Below, one piece after another: positions 11,401-20,443 of a stretch of 64,000 bases of DNA. A program made the position numbers and the translations under genes. Within the stretch, counting starts at the first letter, position 1, and the number at the start of each line of letters is the position of its first letter. Source of the stretch: Gymnodinialimonas phycosphaerae (lineage in GTDB: Bacteria > Pseudomonadota > Alphaproteobacteria > Rhodobacterales > Rhodobacteraceae); assembly GCF_019195455.1 (NCBI RefSeq), contig NZ_JAIMBW010000001.1, forward strand, positions 1,302,001 through 1,366,000. Reading direction: 5' to 3'. Under the pieces are notes generated by a model. It was given only the letters and a program-made list of their open reading frames with translations. It was not told the DNA's origin and searched no databases.

Positions 11401-11986
11401 CGTCGATCAGGACCGGGTCGTGCAGGCGGAAGCGGAAATCACGCTGACCGCGCCCGAGGCCTCGATCACGGCACCGGCCACGGCAGCGGTCGGCTCCCTC
11501 GTCGAGATCGGCTGGACCGGACCGGATTATCACCGCGATTTCATCGGGATAGGCCGCGTCGGCGCGACCGGAGGCGATCAGTGGGAGAACTATACCCGAA
11601 CTGAAGACGGCTCGCCCTTGCAATTGCTGATGCCGGTGCAGCCGGGCGCATATGTGATCCGCTACTTCATCGATCAGGACCGCGCCGTGATTGCCGAGGT
11701 GCCAATCACCCTGACAGACGTGGTCGCCACGCTGACCGCGCCGCAAACGGCGACCGCAGGTGGAACCGTGGAGGTTCAGTGGACGGGCCCCGATTATCCG
11801 CGTGATTTCATCGGCTTGGGCCGCGTGGGCGGCACCGGCGGCGCACAATGGGAGACCTATGAGCGGACCAGCGATGGCTCTCCCCTGACCCTCCGCGTGC
11901 CTGACACGCCCGGGTCCTACGTGTTGCGGTACTTCCTGGATCAGGACCGCCGCGCCATCGCGGAACTGCCGATTACGGTGCAGTAA
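8456..11986 (+). CDS. Exported VWA-domain protein with tandem C-terminal beta-type repeats
   Basis: 1176 residues. A signal peptide ends near LTALAQ. A von Willebrand factor A domain follows (about residues 30-210) with an intact MIDAS start, LVLDGSGSMWG (DxSxS). Next are three related segments of about 80 residues (210-470). Finally eight tandem units of about 88 residues (473-1176), each with the pattern AGSTIEVAWTGP...RDFIGIG...W.NYTRT...PG.Y.IRYF.DQDR..IAE.PI. Units 3-8 are close copies and units 1-2 are divergent. The repeats resemble Ig-like beta-sandwich modules of phosphoesterase-associated proteins (the WTGP...D.IGI...YxxRYF theme). The protein ends immediately after the last unit with no anchor, so it is probably secreted or periplasmic and may bind metal, protein or glycan. 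ATGs at 8456 and 8465 are both possible starts. Confidence 0.85.
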   Translation: MSPMRALFLALITLMMLPLTALAQSADRPNTILVLDGSGSMWGQIDGVNKIVIAREVIAEMLAEMADDVSLGLTVYGHRERGSCTDIETIVAPAPGTQARILEAVNAINPRGRTPMTDAVIAAAQSLRHTEEAATVILVSDGIENCNPDPCAIAAALEATGVDFTAHVIGFDVASEPEARAQMQCIADNTGGQFLTADNATELSQALTQVVAVMPTPMRIEAQVLPQGTLPTRPVTWTILGADGDVISTGTPGPAIDATLLPGTYVAQATRTEPDGPQTYQTSFTVVEGQTDLIVVAMPPIIETSQVTFTARVEPDMSVPASQLAWTLFDSADTVLLGPVVAPGGNVGLLPGEYRLSVERANAGTRHEARFTVEPNTPQEVIIPLPALLVEVSFVARIGDVGGVTITDPVVWDVEPLSTNPVTTNPATFQMSRGAYRVTAYWTAQEIEESVDFVVVDQAREIIVVFPEPAATATLTAPATAPVAADIEVAWEGPGEARDMILIRDPQTDVLLNVVSARDNPAILRLPATPGTYDITYRQEGGNGPIIGSTPIVVTDVSAVLNGPETVEIATRFTVPWEGPGYPQDRIALVPVGETATRSNGRAVSFGNPLELTAPPQPGLYELHYILREGERVIARQAIEVVDVLGSITAPATAVAGSTIEVAWTGPDNPRDYIGIGLASATGGDRWDNFTRTDEGQVLRLQVPPAPGAYVIRYFIDQDRVVIAEAPITVTPASATLTLPATAVAGSTIEVAWTGPDYHRDYIGIGRAGATGGDRWENFTRTEEGTILRLQTPPLPGTYVVRYFMDQDRYVLAEAQITLTEAAASITAPETAVAGSTIEVAWSGPNYPRDFIGIGRVGATGGNQWENYTRTEDGPILRLQTPPVPGTYMIRYFVDQDRTVLAEAQIELTAAASSVSAPSTAVAGSTIDVTWTGPDFPRDFIGIGRLGATGGNQWENYTRTEDGSPLQLLTPTEPGAYVIRYFVDQDRVVQAEAEITLTAPEASITAPATAAVGSLVEIGWTGPDYHRDFIGIGRVGATGGDQWENYTRTEDGSPLQLLMPVQPGAYVIRYFIDQDRAVIAEVPITLTDVVATLTAPQTATAGGTVEVQWTGPDYPRDFIGLGRVGGTGGAQWETYERTSDGSPLTLRVPDTPGSYVLRYFLDQDRRAIAELPITVQ
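10391..11983 (+). repeat. Six near-identical 267-bp coding repeats
   Basis: Units start near 10391, 10658, 10925, 11192, 11459 and 11726, each about 267 bp (89 codons), inside the VWA gene. Shared blocks such as ATCGGGATAGGCCG and GATCAGGACCG recur in register. Two more divergent units lie directly upstream (about 9872-10390). The constant unit length keeps the frame, so unequal recombination would change copy number without breaking the gene. Confidence 0.85.
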
Positions 11987-12038
11987 GTCGGCCACGGGAT
12001 GGCTTGCGCACGCCATCTGGAACAGAAGCGCGACACTT

Positions 12039-12067
12039 AAAAACGGGCGGTCCAAGGGGCCGCCCGT
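12039..12067 (-). terminator. Rho-independent terminator of lpdA
   Basis: Stem ACGGGCGG / CCGCCCGT (12043-12050 with 12060-12067). Read on the minus strand it is followed by TTTTTAAG. It lies 60 bp past the lpdA stop and may also slow plus-strand transcription from the VWA gene. Confidence 0.7.
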
Positions 12068-12129
12068 TCGCGTTGGGGTATATCAATGGTAGATCAATTG
12101 CGTCAGATGCGACCCCGACGGCGGAGCCG

Positions 12130-13524
12130 TCAAATATGGATCACCCGGTCGTAGGCGTCGAGGACGCTTTCGTGCATCATCTCCGACAATGTCGGGTGCG
12201 GGAACACAGTCTCCATCAGATCTTGTTCAGTCGTCTCCAACTTCTGGCCCACCACATAGCCCTGGATCAGCTCGGTCACTTCCGCGCCGATCATGTGGGC
12301 GCCCAGAAGCTCTCCGGTCTTCTCGTCGAAAACCGTCTTGATCATGCCCTCGGGCTCACCCAGGGCGATGGCCTTGCCGTTGCCGATGAAGGGGAAGCGG
12401 CCGACCTTGACCTTGTAGCCCTTCTCTTTCGCCTTGGCCTCGGTCAGACCGACGGAGGCGACTTGCGGGTGACAGTAGGTGCAGCCGGCGATGGACTCGG
12501 GCTTGATCGGGTGGGCTTTCATGCCCGCGACCAGTTCGGCGACCATGACGCCTTCGTGCGATGCCTTATGCGCCAACCACGGCGCGCCCGCGATGTCGCC
12601 GATGGCGTAGAGGCCATCCACACCAGTGCGGCAGTATTCATCCGTCACCACATGGGTGCGGTCGATCTTCACGCCAAGCGCTTCCAGCCCGAGGTTTTCG
12701 ACGTTGCCGACGATGCCCACAGCAGAGATCACGGTGTCGAACTCTTGCTTCTCGACCTTTCCGTTCACCTCGATATGGGCGGTGACTTTGTCGTCGGCGC
12801 GGTCAAGCTGCTTGACCATCGCCTTTTGCATGATCTTCATGCCCTGCTTCTCGAACGCCTTCTTGGCGAAGGCGCTGATCTCGGCGTCTTCCACGGGCAG
12901 CACGCGGTCCATGACCTCGACCACGGTCGTGTCGGCGCCAAGCGTATTGTAGAAGCTGGCGAATTCGATACCGATGGCGCCCGATCCGATGACCAGCAAT
13001 TTCTTCGGCATATGGGGTGGGGTCAACGCGGCCTTGTAAGTCCAGACGCGCTTGCCGTCAGCATCCAGGCCCGGAAGTTCGCGCGCCCGCGCGCCGGTGG
13101 CGAGGATGATGTTCTTCGCGGTCAGCTCTTCGGTGCCCTTATCGGTCTTCACCGACACCTTTCCCTTGGCGGGGATCGTGGCCTCGCCCATGAAGGTGGT
13201 CACCTTGTTCTTCTTCATCAGATGCGCCACGCCGCCCGATAGCTGTTTGGCCACTTTGCGCGAGCGCGACACGACCGCGTCAAGGTCATACCCGATGCCG
13301 TCGGCCTTCAGGCCGAATTCCTTGGCGCGGTGCATCAGGTGGAACACTTCGGACGACCGCAGCATCGCCTTTGTCGGGATGCAGCCCCAGTTGAGGCAGA
13401 TCCCGCCCATGTGCTCGCGCTCGACAATGGCGACCTTCAGGCCAAGCTGGCTGCCGCGAATGGCGGCGACGTAGCCGCCCGGGCCTGCCCCAATAACGAT
13501 GAGGTCAAAGTTCTGTGCGGCCAT
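12130..13524 (-). CDS. lpdA: Dihydrolipoyl dehydrogenase (E3)
   Basis: FAD-dependent E3 subunit that re-oxidises the lipoyl groups of 2-oxoacid dehydrogenase complexes, passing electrons to NAD+. 464 residues, full family length. FAD-binding GAGPGGYVAAIR is at 12-23; the redox disulphide is CLNWGC (Cys43/Cys48); the NAD-binding motif is VIGSGAIGIEFA; the C-terminal active-site HPTLSE carries the catalytic His. GGAG lies upstream of the ATG. The E1/E2 genes are not in the window, so which complex it serves cannot be stated. Confidence 0.96.
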   Translation of the reverse strand: MAAQNFDLIVIGAGPGGYVAAIRGSQLGLKVAIVEREHMGGICLNWGCIPTKAMLRSSEVFHLMHRAKEFGLKADGIGYDLDAVVSRSRKVAKQLSGGVAHLMKKNKVTTFMGEATIPAKGKVSVKTDKGTEELTAKNIILATGARARELPGLDADGKRVWTYKAALTPPHMPKKLLVIGSGAIGIEFASFYNTLGADTTVVEVMDRVLPVEDAEISAFAKKAFEKQGMKIMQKAMVKQLDRADDKVTAHIEVNGKVEKQEFDTVISAVGIVGNVENLGLEALGVKIDRTHVVTDEYCRTGVDGLYAIGDIAGAPWLAHKASHEGVMVAELVAGMKAHPIKPESIAGCTYCHPQVASVGLTEAKAKEKGYKVKVGRFPFIGNGKAIALGEPEGMIKTVFDEKTGELLGAHMIGAEVTELIQGYVVGQKLETTEQDLMETVFPHPTLSEMMHESVLDAYDRVIHI

Positions 13525-13650
13525 GTGGGTTTCTCCAGGTCTGGGTCGTCAAATTTTGCGTTTGTTCAACGTTAAACCATTTCCCCAGACCCCACAATTG
13601 ACGCTAGGTCGCAGGCCGCAATGCATTGCACGCATGGCTGAGCGCGCGGT

Positions 13651-14001
13651 TCAACGGGCGCGGTAGATGACCCAGAACACGAACAGCGCCGTGACGCCGA
13701 TACCGGCGGTGAAATAGCCCACGGGCATCAGCCAATCGGCAAGGGGCGCGGTGCCCCAGGCGGGTTGCGCGGCGGTGGCGATCACACAGCCCACGGCCGC
13801 AACGCAAAGCGCCAGCCAGAACTGCGCCGTGCGCGTGAACGGCTTGGCAGGCGTGTCGGGCGACGCATGGATGCGGGGATCGTGGCGGTCATATTCGGGC
13901 TTCGTCTCTGCCGGGGCGGTCAGGGACGCGTTCTTGCGGGTGCCCACGGACCGTAACGCGTGGTTGGGCGTAAGGCCGTGGTTCGTGGTTGAGGTTCCCA
14001 T
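13651..14001 (-). CDS. Small membrane protein of unknown function
   Basis: 116 residues. A charged, Pro/Thr-rich N-terminal 55 residues is followed by two membrane helices (about 60-80 and 90-112) and a short basic tail ending YRAR. A clear AAGGAG sits 6 bp before the ATG. It lies between the DUF924 gene and lpdA on the same strand. I do not recognise a family. Confidence 0.75.
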   Translation of the reverse strand: MGTSTTNHGLTPNHALRSVGTRKNASLTAPAETKPEYDRHDPRIHASPDTPAKPFTRTAQFWLALCVAAVGCVIATAAQPAWGTAPLADWLMPVGYFTAGIGVTALFVFWVIYRAR

Positions 14002-14056
14002 TGGTATCTCCTTTCGGCACAGGTGCTATCGAAAGGGAAACGCGCAGGTGGCCGGT

Positions 14057-14623
14057 CTAGTTCCCTTCCATCTCGCGAAGGATCGCGCCATAGCCGCCGC
14101 CGTCGATGAACGCCTGCTCTTCTGGGGTCATGTCGCGCCCAAGGGCGGCGTTTCGATAGGGGAAGCGCCCGAAGCGGGCGATGATCTCGCGGTGGACACG
14201 GGCGTGCAGCGCGTTGTTGCCCCCCGCCATCCGCGTCTCGAAAAGGTCAACGCAGGTGTTCTGGTGATCCATGTCCTCGGAATGCATGTAGGGCATGTAG
14301 ATGAACTGACGCTCTGGCTCGGCGATCTCGTGGTCCCAGCCCTTGGCAACGCATTGCGAAGAGATCTCAAGCGCCTTGGCATCGGTGGCAAAGGCGCGGG
14401 GGTCGTCGCGGAGCATGTTGCGGGGGAATTGATCCAGAAGGATCACCAGCGCCAAGGCCCCAGGCGAATTGGTTGCCCAATCGGGCAGCGACCCGGCGTG
14501 CGCCGCGTGCCAGTCCTGTCCGAACTGATCGCGGATCGCCGCGTCGAACGCGTCGTCCTTGGCATACCATTTTTCTGGCCCGGCATTAAGCCAGAACGTC
14601 ACAACATCAGATGCGCGGGTCAT
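14057..14623 (-). CDS. DUF924 family protein
   Basis: 188-residue soluble helical protein of the DUF924 family, recognised by the N-terminal VVTFWLNAG...KWYAKDDAFD pattern, the LILLDQFPRNMLR motif and the FIYMPYMHSED motif. Family function is not established. The ATG overlaps the stop of the upstream MFS gene by 4 bp (ATGA), so the two are very probably translated from one message. Confidence 0.88.
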   Translation of the reverse strand: MTRASDVVTFWLNAGPEKWYAKDDAFDAAIRDQFGQDWHAAHAGSLPDWATNSPGALALVILLDQFPRNMLRDDPRAFATDAKALEISSQCVAKGWDHEIAEPERQFIYMPYMHSEDMDHQNTCVDLFETRMAGGNNALHARVHREIIARFGRFPYRNAALGRDMTPEEQAFIDGGGYGAILREMEGN

Positions 14624-15909
14624 TTGGAATCCTCTTCTTCAGCGTCCTGGGCCATCTCTTCGGCGGCCTCGACATAGTACTCCTGCGCGGCCTCAACCGC
14701 CACCGGCGATGCGGTGCCAGGCATAATCGCGGCATAGGGAACCGCGTCGTAGTCGTCTTCCTCGGTGTAGGCCGAGATGCGCTGGGTGATCCGGTAGATC
14801 CCGTAGGCCGTGACCGCCGCCAACATGACCGCGAGGAACAGCCAGAAGCCCGCAGGCCCGATCCAGCCCATCAAAAGGCCCAGGATCGGCGGGCCGGTAA
14901 TCGCCCCCACGCCGTTGATGAAGATCATCGCGCCTGAGGCGGCGGGCATGTCTTGGGGTTCCAGGTAGTCGTTGAGGTAGGCGATGATCAGCGCGTAAAG
15001 CGGCTGCCCAAGGCCCCCTGAAAGCGCCGCGATCAGCAGCAGCGCATAGTAGTTGTCACCAAAGAACATGCCCGCCACGGCGACAAGCGCCCCCGCCCCC
15101 GCCACGCCGATGATCAACAGACGGCGGTCCATCCGGTCCGAGAACCAGCCAATGGGATATTGCAGGATGATCGCGCCGATGAAGATCGCCGAGACGAAGG
15201 CCGACAGCTGTTGCAGGTTCAGCCCCGCCTCGGTCGCATAGACCGCGGCCATGGCGAACTGCGCCGCGAAGACGCTTCCCATCAGCAGCATGGACACCGA
15301 CGCGAAGGGCGAGGCGTCGAAAAGTTGGCGCAGGGACATCGACCGCGTCTCTTCGATCGCCGGGGTGGGCGTGGCCGACAAAAGGATCGGCGCAAAGCTG
15401 AGTGAGACGAGGATGGAGGGGATCACAAACAACATCCACCCAGAGGGGTCGCCCGTCGCAAGGATGCCCTGCGCCGCCACAAGGCCGAACATCTGCATCA
15501 ACATGTAGGCCGAAAGCGATTGGCCACGTGTCTCGTTGGTGGCGGAGTTGTTGAGCCACGACTCAGCCGTCACATAGACCCCGGACAGCGAGAACCCGAT
15601 GCCGATGCGCAACAGGATCCAGGCATAGGGATCGGTCACGATGGGATAAGAGATCACGATCGCCGAGATGAACGACCCAAGCGCCGCGAAGACACGGACG
15701 TGGCCCACGCGCGCGATGAACTTAGGCGCAAGGCTGGAGCCGCCGAGAAAGCCAATGAAGTAGGCCGACCCGATCAACGACAGCTGGAAGGTCGAGAACC
15801 CCTCGATCGCGCCCCGCACACCCATGAGTGAGCCCTGAAGGCCGTTACCGATCTGCAGCAGGAACATGCCCAGAAGAAGCGGCCAGGCGTTGCGAATGAC
15901 GGTAAACAT
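14620..15909 (-). CDS. MFS transporter (YcaD-like)
   Basis: 429-residue major facilitator with 12 predicted membrane helices and an acidic cytosolic tail (residues about 395-429, rich in Glu, Asp and Ala). The central loop carries WFSDRMDRRLL, the family G-x-x-x-D-R-x-x-R-R motif. It is translationally coupled to the DUF924 gene. Substrate unknown. Confidence 0.87.
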   Translation of the reverse strand: MFTVIRNAWPLLLGMFLLQIGNGLQGSLMGVRGAIEGFSTFQLSLIGSAYFIGFLGGSSLAPKFIARVGHVRVFAALGSFISAIVISYPIVTDPYAWILLRIGIGFSLSGVYVTAESWLNNSATNETRGQSLSAYMLMQMFGLVAAQGILATGDPSGWMLFVIPSILVSLSFAPILLSATPTPAIEETRSMSLRQLFDASPFASVSMLLMGSVFAAQFAMAAVYATEAGLNLQQLSAFVSAIFIGAIILQYPIGWFSDRMDRRLLIIGVAGAGALVAVAGMFFGDNYYALLLIAALSGGLGQPLYALIIAYLNDYLEPQDMPAASGAMIFINGVGAITGPPILGLLMGWIGPAGFWLFLAVMLAAVTAYGIYRITQRISAYTEEDDYDAVPYAAIMPGTASPVAVEAAQEYYVEAAEEMAQDAEEEDSK

Positions 15910-15984
15910 GAGGGCCTCGTATGTTGCTCGGGTGTTGGCGGCGGCAAAGAGGGGACCTCTGCGCCCGTTCGGGCCTCGGTTCTG

Positions 15985-17037
15985 TCAGGTTTGCGACGGA
16001 ATAAGGAGGGAAGCGTCACCGTAGGAAAAGAAGCGATAGCCCTGCGCGATGGCATGGGCATAAACGGCATCCATGCGGTCCTTGCCCATGAGCGCGGACA
16101 CCAGCATCAGAAGCGTCGATTTCGGCAGGTGGAAGTTGGTCATCAGGGCATCGGTGATTTGCCACGTGTAACCGGGGTAGATGAAGATCTCGGTGGTGCC
16201 TTCGAAGGGGTGGATTTCACCCTCGCGCGCGGCGGATTCGATCAGGCGCAGGGCCGTGGTGCCGACGGGAATGATACGCCCGCCCGCGGCCTTGGTGGCG
16301 TTGATCTCGGCGGCGGCCGCCTCGCTGACTTCGCCCCATTCGGCGTGCATCTTGTGGGAGGTGACGTCATCCACGGTGACGGGCAGGAACGTGCCCGCGC
16401 CCACATGAAGCGTCACGAAGGTCACATCGACGCCGCGCGCTGAAAGGGCTGCCATCAGGTTTTCGTCGAAATGCAGCGACGCGGTGGGGGCCGCGACAGC
16501 ACCGGCGCGCCTGGCCCAGATCGTCTGGTAGTCCTCGCGGTCGCGGGCATCGGGGGCACGCTTGCCGGCAATGTAGGGCGGCAGGGGCATGGCACCGGCC
16601 GCATTCAGCGCGGCGTCAAAGTCATCTCCGGTCACATTGAACGCCAGCCGCAACCCTTCATCTATCGCTTTAACTTCGGCTTGCAGTTCATTGGAGAATA
16701 TCACTTTCTCCCCAACCTTCAGCTTGCGCATCGGCTTGCCCAACGCAGACCACGTACCATCGGCCTGAGGCTCCATCAGGGTCACTTCGATCTTGGCTGT
16801 GACCTCTCCCTGCGCGCTCATGCGGGTGCGGGTGCCACTCAGGCGCGCGGGGATCACGCGGGTGTCGTTGAGGACCAGACGATCGCCCGGACGCAAGGTC
16901 GAGGGCAGATCCGCCACGGTCAGATCACGGGTCTGCGCGCCCTCGGCCACCAACAGCTTTGCCGAGGACCGGGGCCGCGCGGGGCGGGTGGCGATCAGGC
17001 CGTCAGGCAGATCGAAGTCGAAATCATCAAGTTTCAA
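15985..17037 (-). CDS. queA: tRNA preQ1(34) S-adenosylmethionine ribosyltransferase-isomerase
   Basis: Transfers and isomerises the ribosyl part of SAM onto preQ1 at wobble position 34 of GUN-anticodon tRNAs, giving epoxyqueuosine. 350 residues, full length, with family blocks [19 protein letters not shown] at the N-terminus, [29 protein letters not shown] [13 protein letters not shown], and the C-terminal [17 protein letters not shown]. It follows the AsmA-like gene by 22 bp on the same strand. Confidence 0.96.
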   Translation of the reverse strand: MKLDDFDFDLPDGLIATRPARPRSSAKLLVAEGAQTRDLTVADLPSTLRPGDRLVLNDTRVIPARLSGTRTRMSAQGEVTAKIEVTLMEPQADGTWSALGKPMRKLKVGEKVIFSNELQAEVKAIDEGLRLAFNVTGDDFDAALNAAGAMPLPPYIAGKRAPDARDREDYQTIWARRAGAVAAPTASLHFDENLMAALSARGVDVTFVTLHVGAGTFLPVTVDDVTSHKMHAEWGEVSEAAAAEINATKAAGGRIIPVGTTALRLIESAAREGEIHPFEGTTEIFIYPGYTWQITDALMTNFHLPKSTLLMLVSALMGKDRMDAVYAHAIAQGYRFFSYGDASLLIPSQT

Positions 17038-17059
17038 GACAGGTCCTATTGGCTAGTGT

Positions 17060-20000
17060 CTATTGGCTGAAATCCGGCGGCGGGGCGCGGAAGATCTCGC
17101 GGAAGACGCCGGGGGTCAGAATCGACAGGGGATTGACGGAAACCCGGACGTCCTCGCTATCGCCGATCAGGCGGTAATTGAACCCGAAAAGTCCCTCGCG
17201 CCGGGGGGCGAACAACGCGCCGAACAGCCCGTTGACGATGTAGAACGGCGACACCACGCCCTGCATCTCGTAGCGCTGGCTGGCCACGTCATAGACACCA
17301 TCCATCGAGAACCCCATGGAAGGTCCCACTGCGGTCCCCTCTTGCACCGTGATCGTCTGCGGCGTGATGCGGAAACTGCCGTTGACGTCACCGAGGTTGA
17401 TGCCGTCGCCCGATAGCTGGTCCAGCAAACCCACAACGGAGATCAGGTTCAACAGTTCCGCCATGACCGAGGCATCGCGCAGACGCGGCCCTTCGATGGT
17501 CAGGCGACCGTCATATTGGCCCGCCTCGAGACGCGCGGCAAGGATCAGGTCAAGGGTGCCGCCGTGCAGGTTCTCGAAGATATCGGCCGATCGCAGCACC
17601 GCGCCGCCATCGCGCGATTGCAGGCGCACGGAGGGGCCATTGGCGCTGGGGACCAACTGGCCGTTCACTTGTGCGCCGCCGTTCACCAATCCTCGGAATT
17701 CCCCCGACATGGACGCCCCATCAAGCGACGCGCGCAGATCGGTGAGCGAAATCCCTTCGGTGATCTGCATCGTGTTGAGCCGAATATCGAGCGGCCCGAT
17801 ATCGCCCGAGCCGCTGCCCCCGGTGCCTGAAAGCGACGGCATGGTACGAAAGTCGAGCACGCCGCCGGTCACCTCGATGCCCGGCGCGGCAGTACCCCGC
17901 CCCACAAGTCCGCCCTGCACATCCAGCCATTGCCCCAACCGGAAGCGCCCGGCGGAAAAGCGGTTGAGGAAGCCATCGGGCGTAAAGGTCACCGCGCCGT
18001 CCAGCGACAGGCCCCCGCCCTCCAGGGTAAGGGAGCGCACCTCTGGACGGGGCCCGAGGGTGATCTCGGCGGCGAAATCGCCGGTGCGGCCCGCCGGCAT
18101 CGACCAGGCCAGGGGCGGGATCGCAAGCGCGATGCCATCGAGATCCGAGCGGATTTGCAACCGCGCCGGGCTGTCGGCTTGCAGGAAAACGGTCAGATCC
18201 GCCGCCCCCCGGCCCGAAATCAGCCACTCGGGCAGCGCCACCCCGAACGTAGCTAGTGCCGCACGGTCGATCCTGGCGCGCGCCTCCACCAGGCTGCCGG
18301 GGGGCGCGTCGGGGTCCAGCAGAACGCTCCATTGCCCGGTGACAGGCACGCCATCAAGCGCACCGCGCCCGCCTACGGCAAGCTGGTCGGGCGTCAGCGT
18401 CACGGTGATCCGGTCCGAGGTCAGCACACGCCCCGCGATCAGCGCATCGCCCCGATAGCCCGTCACCACGCCCGAGGCGACAACGTCGATGCCCTCAACC
18501 CCGGTCTGCTCAGTCCGGTCCAGAAGCCGCGTCGACAGCGACGCTTCGGCCACGATCCGGCCAGCACCGATTTCGTCCGGGGCGAAGCCGCTGGCGTCCA
18601 ACACGCGGAACGGCGGGCCTGCCAGAACATGCATCAGGTCCGGGACTGTGCTCGCCAGATCAAGGTCGAACTCGGCCAACGGCCCTTGTTGCGAGACATC
18701 GGCGATCAGCATGCGCGAGCCTGCCAGCAACACCGCCCCCTGCCCCTCGGCCGCGACCCCGCCGCCGTCAAGGGCCACCGAAAGGCGGTCGTTTTGCAGG
18801 CTGAGGAAACCGGACGCCCCGCGGATCGGCGGCGCGGCGGGCAACGCGCGGATATCGGCGTCGGTGAAGTCGAAGGACAGCTCGTAAAGCGGGTCGGCCT
18901 CGGGCGTAAGGCGCAGGGCGAAGTTGGTGCCGCGCGCGGTGGCCGCTTGCAGCCGCTCCGCCACCCACCAGCGGGTGTTGGGGATCGCCGTGGCGGGCCA
19001 GTAGGACAGGAGGGTGGGCGCGTCGATTTCCGGCAATTGCGCGTCAATGGCCAGTGTGACCCCCTCGGGCGCGGCGATCAGGTGGCCCGATGTGCTGACG
19101 CGCAGCGCATCGTCGTAAAGCGTGGCCTGGCCCACATCGACCCGCACGGTTTCGCCAAGGGTCAGCCGCAGGTCAAGCGCGGCGCCATCAATCTCCAGCG
19201 GCGTGTCGAACAGACTCTCGGGGTTCGCCATGATGTCACGCAGCGCGAATTGTCCCGTGAAAACAGTGCCATCATGGCTGACGTCGGCATGGCCCTCGGC
19301 CTGGAACGCCAGTTGATCGCCCTCAAGGCGCAAGGCCTCGAACCGGGCGCGGCGGGTGTCGGGCGCATAACTCAGGCGCGCTTGCATGGCCGTGAATGGC
19401 ACCGCGGCCTCCTGCCCCGGCAAGCGCAGCTCGCCCGCGCCGATGTCCAAGGCGCCGCTCAGCGCACCAAGGGTGCCGTCATCGGCCATGGCGGCGCTCA
19501 ACTGTCCGTCGATGGGCGCGCGCATCAGGTCCAGCCACGCCAGCGCCGGAGATGCCGTCGCCAGATCGCGTGCGGCCAGCGTGTCGAAGACCATGCCCAT
19601 ATCCGTGACGCCGCGCGCCGCGTCGCGGCGCAGGGACAGGTTCACCTCGGCGTTGCGGCTGCCCTCCAATTCGCCGCCGATCATTAGGGTGATACGCCCG
19701 TCGTCCCGCGTCAGCCGCACCTCGGCGCCGTGCAGGCGGATGTCGCGGTCGGCGACCGCATCGGCCAAGATGACCTGCATGTCGACGCCCAGGACCTCTT
19801 CCAGATACGAGAACGCCTCGCGGGCGAACATCTGATCAAGCAGCGCCAAGGTCTCGACCACCGTGCGCTCTGCGCGGTCGCCCGGGGCAGCGCCCGCGAA
19901 ATCAAGGTCAACCCGGCCATCGGCGCTGCGTGTCATGTTCACGCCTGCGCCGGCCACGATGATCCGTTTGACCCGCATTTGCCCGCGCAACAGCGGCCCC

Positions 20001-20344
20001 GGCGCCATGCGCAGGCGCAGGACGGGAAACGCGGCGCGCACCTCCCCCTCGCGCGTCGTCACCACCACATCGTGGAATTCCAGCGCCGGTGCGCGGCCGC
20101 CCTGGGGCAGCGCCAGCACCATGTCGCCCACCGCCACGTCGCCGCCCATGCCGCCCGCGTCCATGGCACCATTGATGCGCGCCTCGATTCTGGCCTGCAC
20201 CGCATCGGGCATGCTCATCGGCGTGATCGACAGCCTTGCCCACAAAGCCCCGACCGGCACCACGAAAACGAAGACCACGATGGCCAGCACGGCAATCACA
20301 ACCCGCCTGCGTCCGCGTCCCTGCTGTGTCTCGCCCTCAGCCAT
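17060..20344 (-). CDS. Large AsmA-like / DUF3971 envelope protein
   Basis: 1094 residues: a short cytosolic N-terminus, one signal-anchor helix (about residues 14-34), then a very long periplasmic region of repeating beta-strand segments, and a C-terminal AsmA-like part (about 850-1090, including INLGDVNGSFRITPQTITV and FSMDGVYDVASQRYEMQGVVSP). This is the architecture of the TamB/YhdP/AsmA family, whose best-studied members form bridges for phospholipid transport between the two membranes. It ends 22 bp before queA and is divergent from bcp. The lipid-transfer role is inferred from the family. Confidence 0.85.
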   Translation of the reverse strand: MAEGETQQGRGRRRVVIAVLAIVVFVFVVPVGALWARLSITPMSMPDAVQARIEARINGAMDAGGMGGDVAVGDMVLALPQGGRAPALEFHDVVVTTREGEVRAAFPVLRLRMAPGPLLRGQMRVKRIIVAGAGVNMTRSADGRVDLDFAGAAPGDRAERTVVETLALLDQMFAREAFSYLEEVLGVDMQVILADAVADRDIRLHGAEVRLTRDDGRITLMIGGELEGSRNAEVNLSLRRDAARGVTDMGMVFDTLAARDLATASPALAWLDLMRAPIDGQLSAAMADDGTLGALSGALDIGAGELRLPGQEAAVPFTAMQARLSYAPDTRRARFEALRLEGDQLAFQAEGHADVSHDGTVFTGQFALRDIMANPESLFDTPLEIDGAALDLRLTLGETVRVDVGQATLYDDALRVSTSGHLIAAPEGVTLAIDAQLPEIDAPTLLSYWPATAIPNTRWWVAERLQAATARGTNFALRLTPEADPLYELSFDFTDADIRALPAAPPIRGASGFLSLQNDRLSVALDGGGVAAEGQGAVLLAGSRMLIADVSQQGPLAEFDLDLASTVPDLMHVLAGPPFRVLDASGFAPDEIGAGRIVAEASLSTRLLDRTEQTGVEGIDVVASGVVTGYRGDALIAGRVLTSDRITVTLTPDQLAVGGRGALDGVPVTGQWSVLLDPDAPPGSLVEARARIDRAALATFGVALPEWLISGRGAADLTVFLQADSPARLQIRSDLDGIALAIPPLAWSMPAGRTGDFAAEITLGPRPEVRSLTLEGGGLSLDGAVTFTPDGFLNRFSAGRFRLGQWLDVQGGLVGRGTAAPGIEVTGGVLDFRTMPSLSGTGGSGSGDIGPLDIRLNTMQITEGISLTDLRASLDGASMSGEFRGLVNGGAQVNGQLVPSANGPSVRLQSRDGGAVLRSADIFENLHGGTLDLILAARLEAGQYDGRLTIEGPRLRDASVMAELLNLISVVGLLDQLSGDGINLGDVNGSFRITPQTITVQEGTAVGPSMGFSMDGVYDVASQRYEMQGVVSPFYIVNGLFGALFAPRREGLFGFNYRLIGDSEDVRVSVNPLSILTPGVFREIFRAPPPDFSQ

Positions 20345-20443
20345 GCCAGCCTTACTTATACCCTGCTCTACTCTTGGCCTTTATTCTTCGCGCAAAACCC
20401 CTAGCTTGCAACGCGAATGCGCATACGCCCCAAAGGAGTTCCC

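Noticed and set aside
10100..12055. Repetitive open frame antisense to the VWA gene
   Set aside because: Its repeats only mirror the 267-bp coding repeats of the plus strand; the plus-strand product has a signal peptide and MIDAS.
15960..15984. Possible LexA box before the MFS/DUF924 pair (GTTC...GTTC)
   Set aside because: The spacer is 8 bp, not 7, so it does not match the alphaproteobacterial box.
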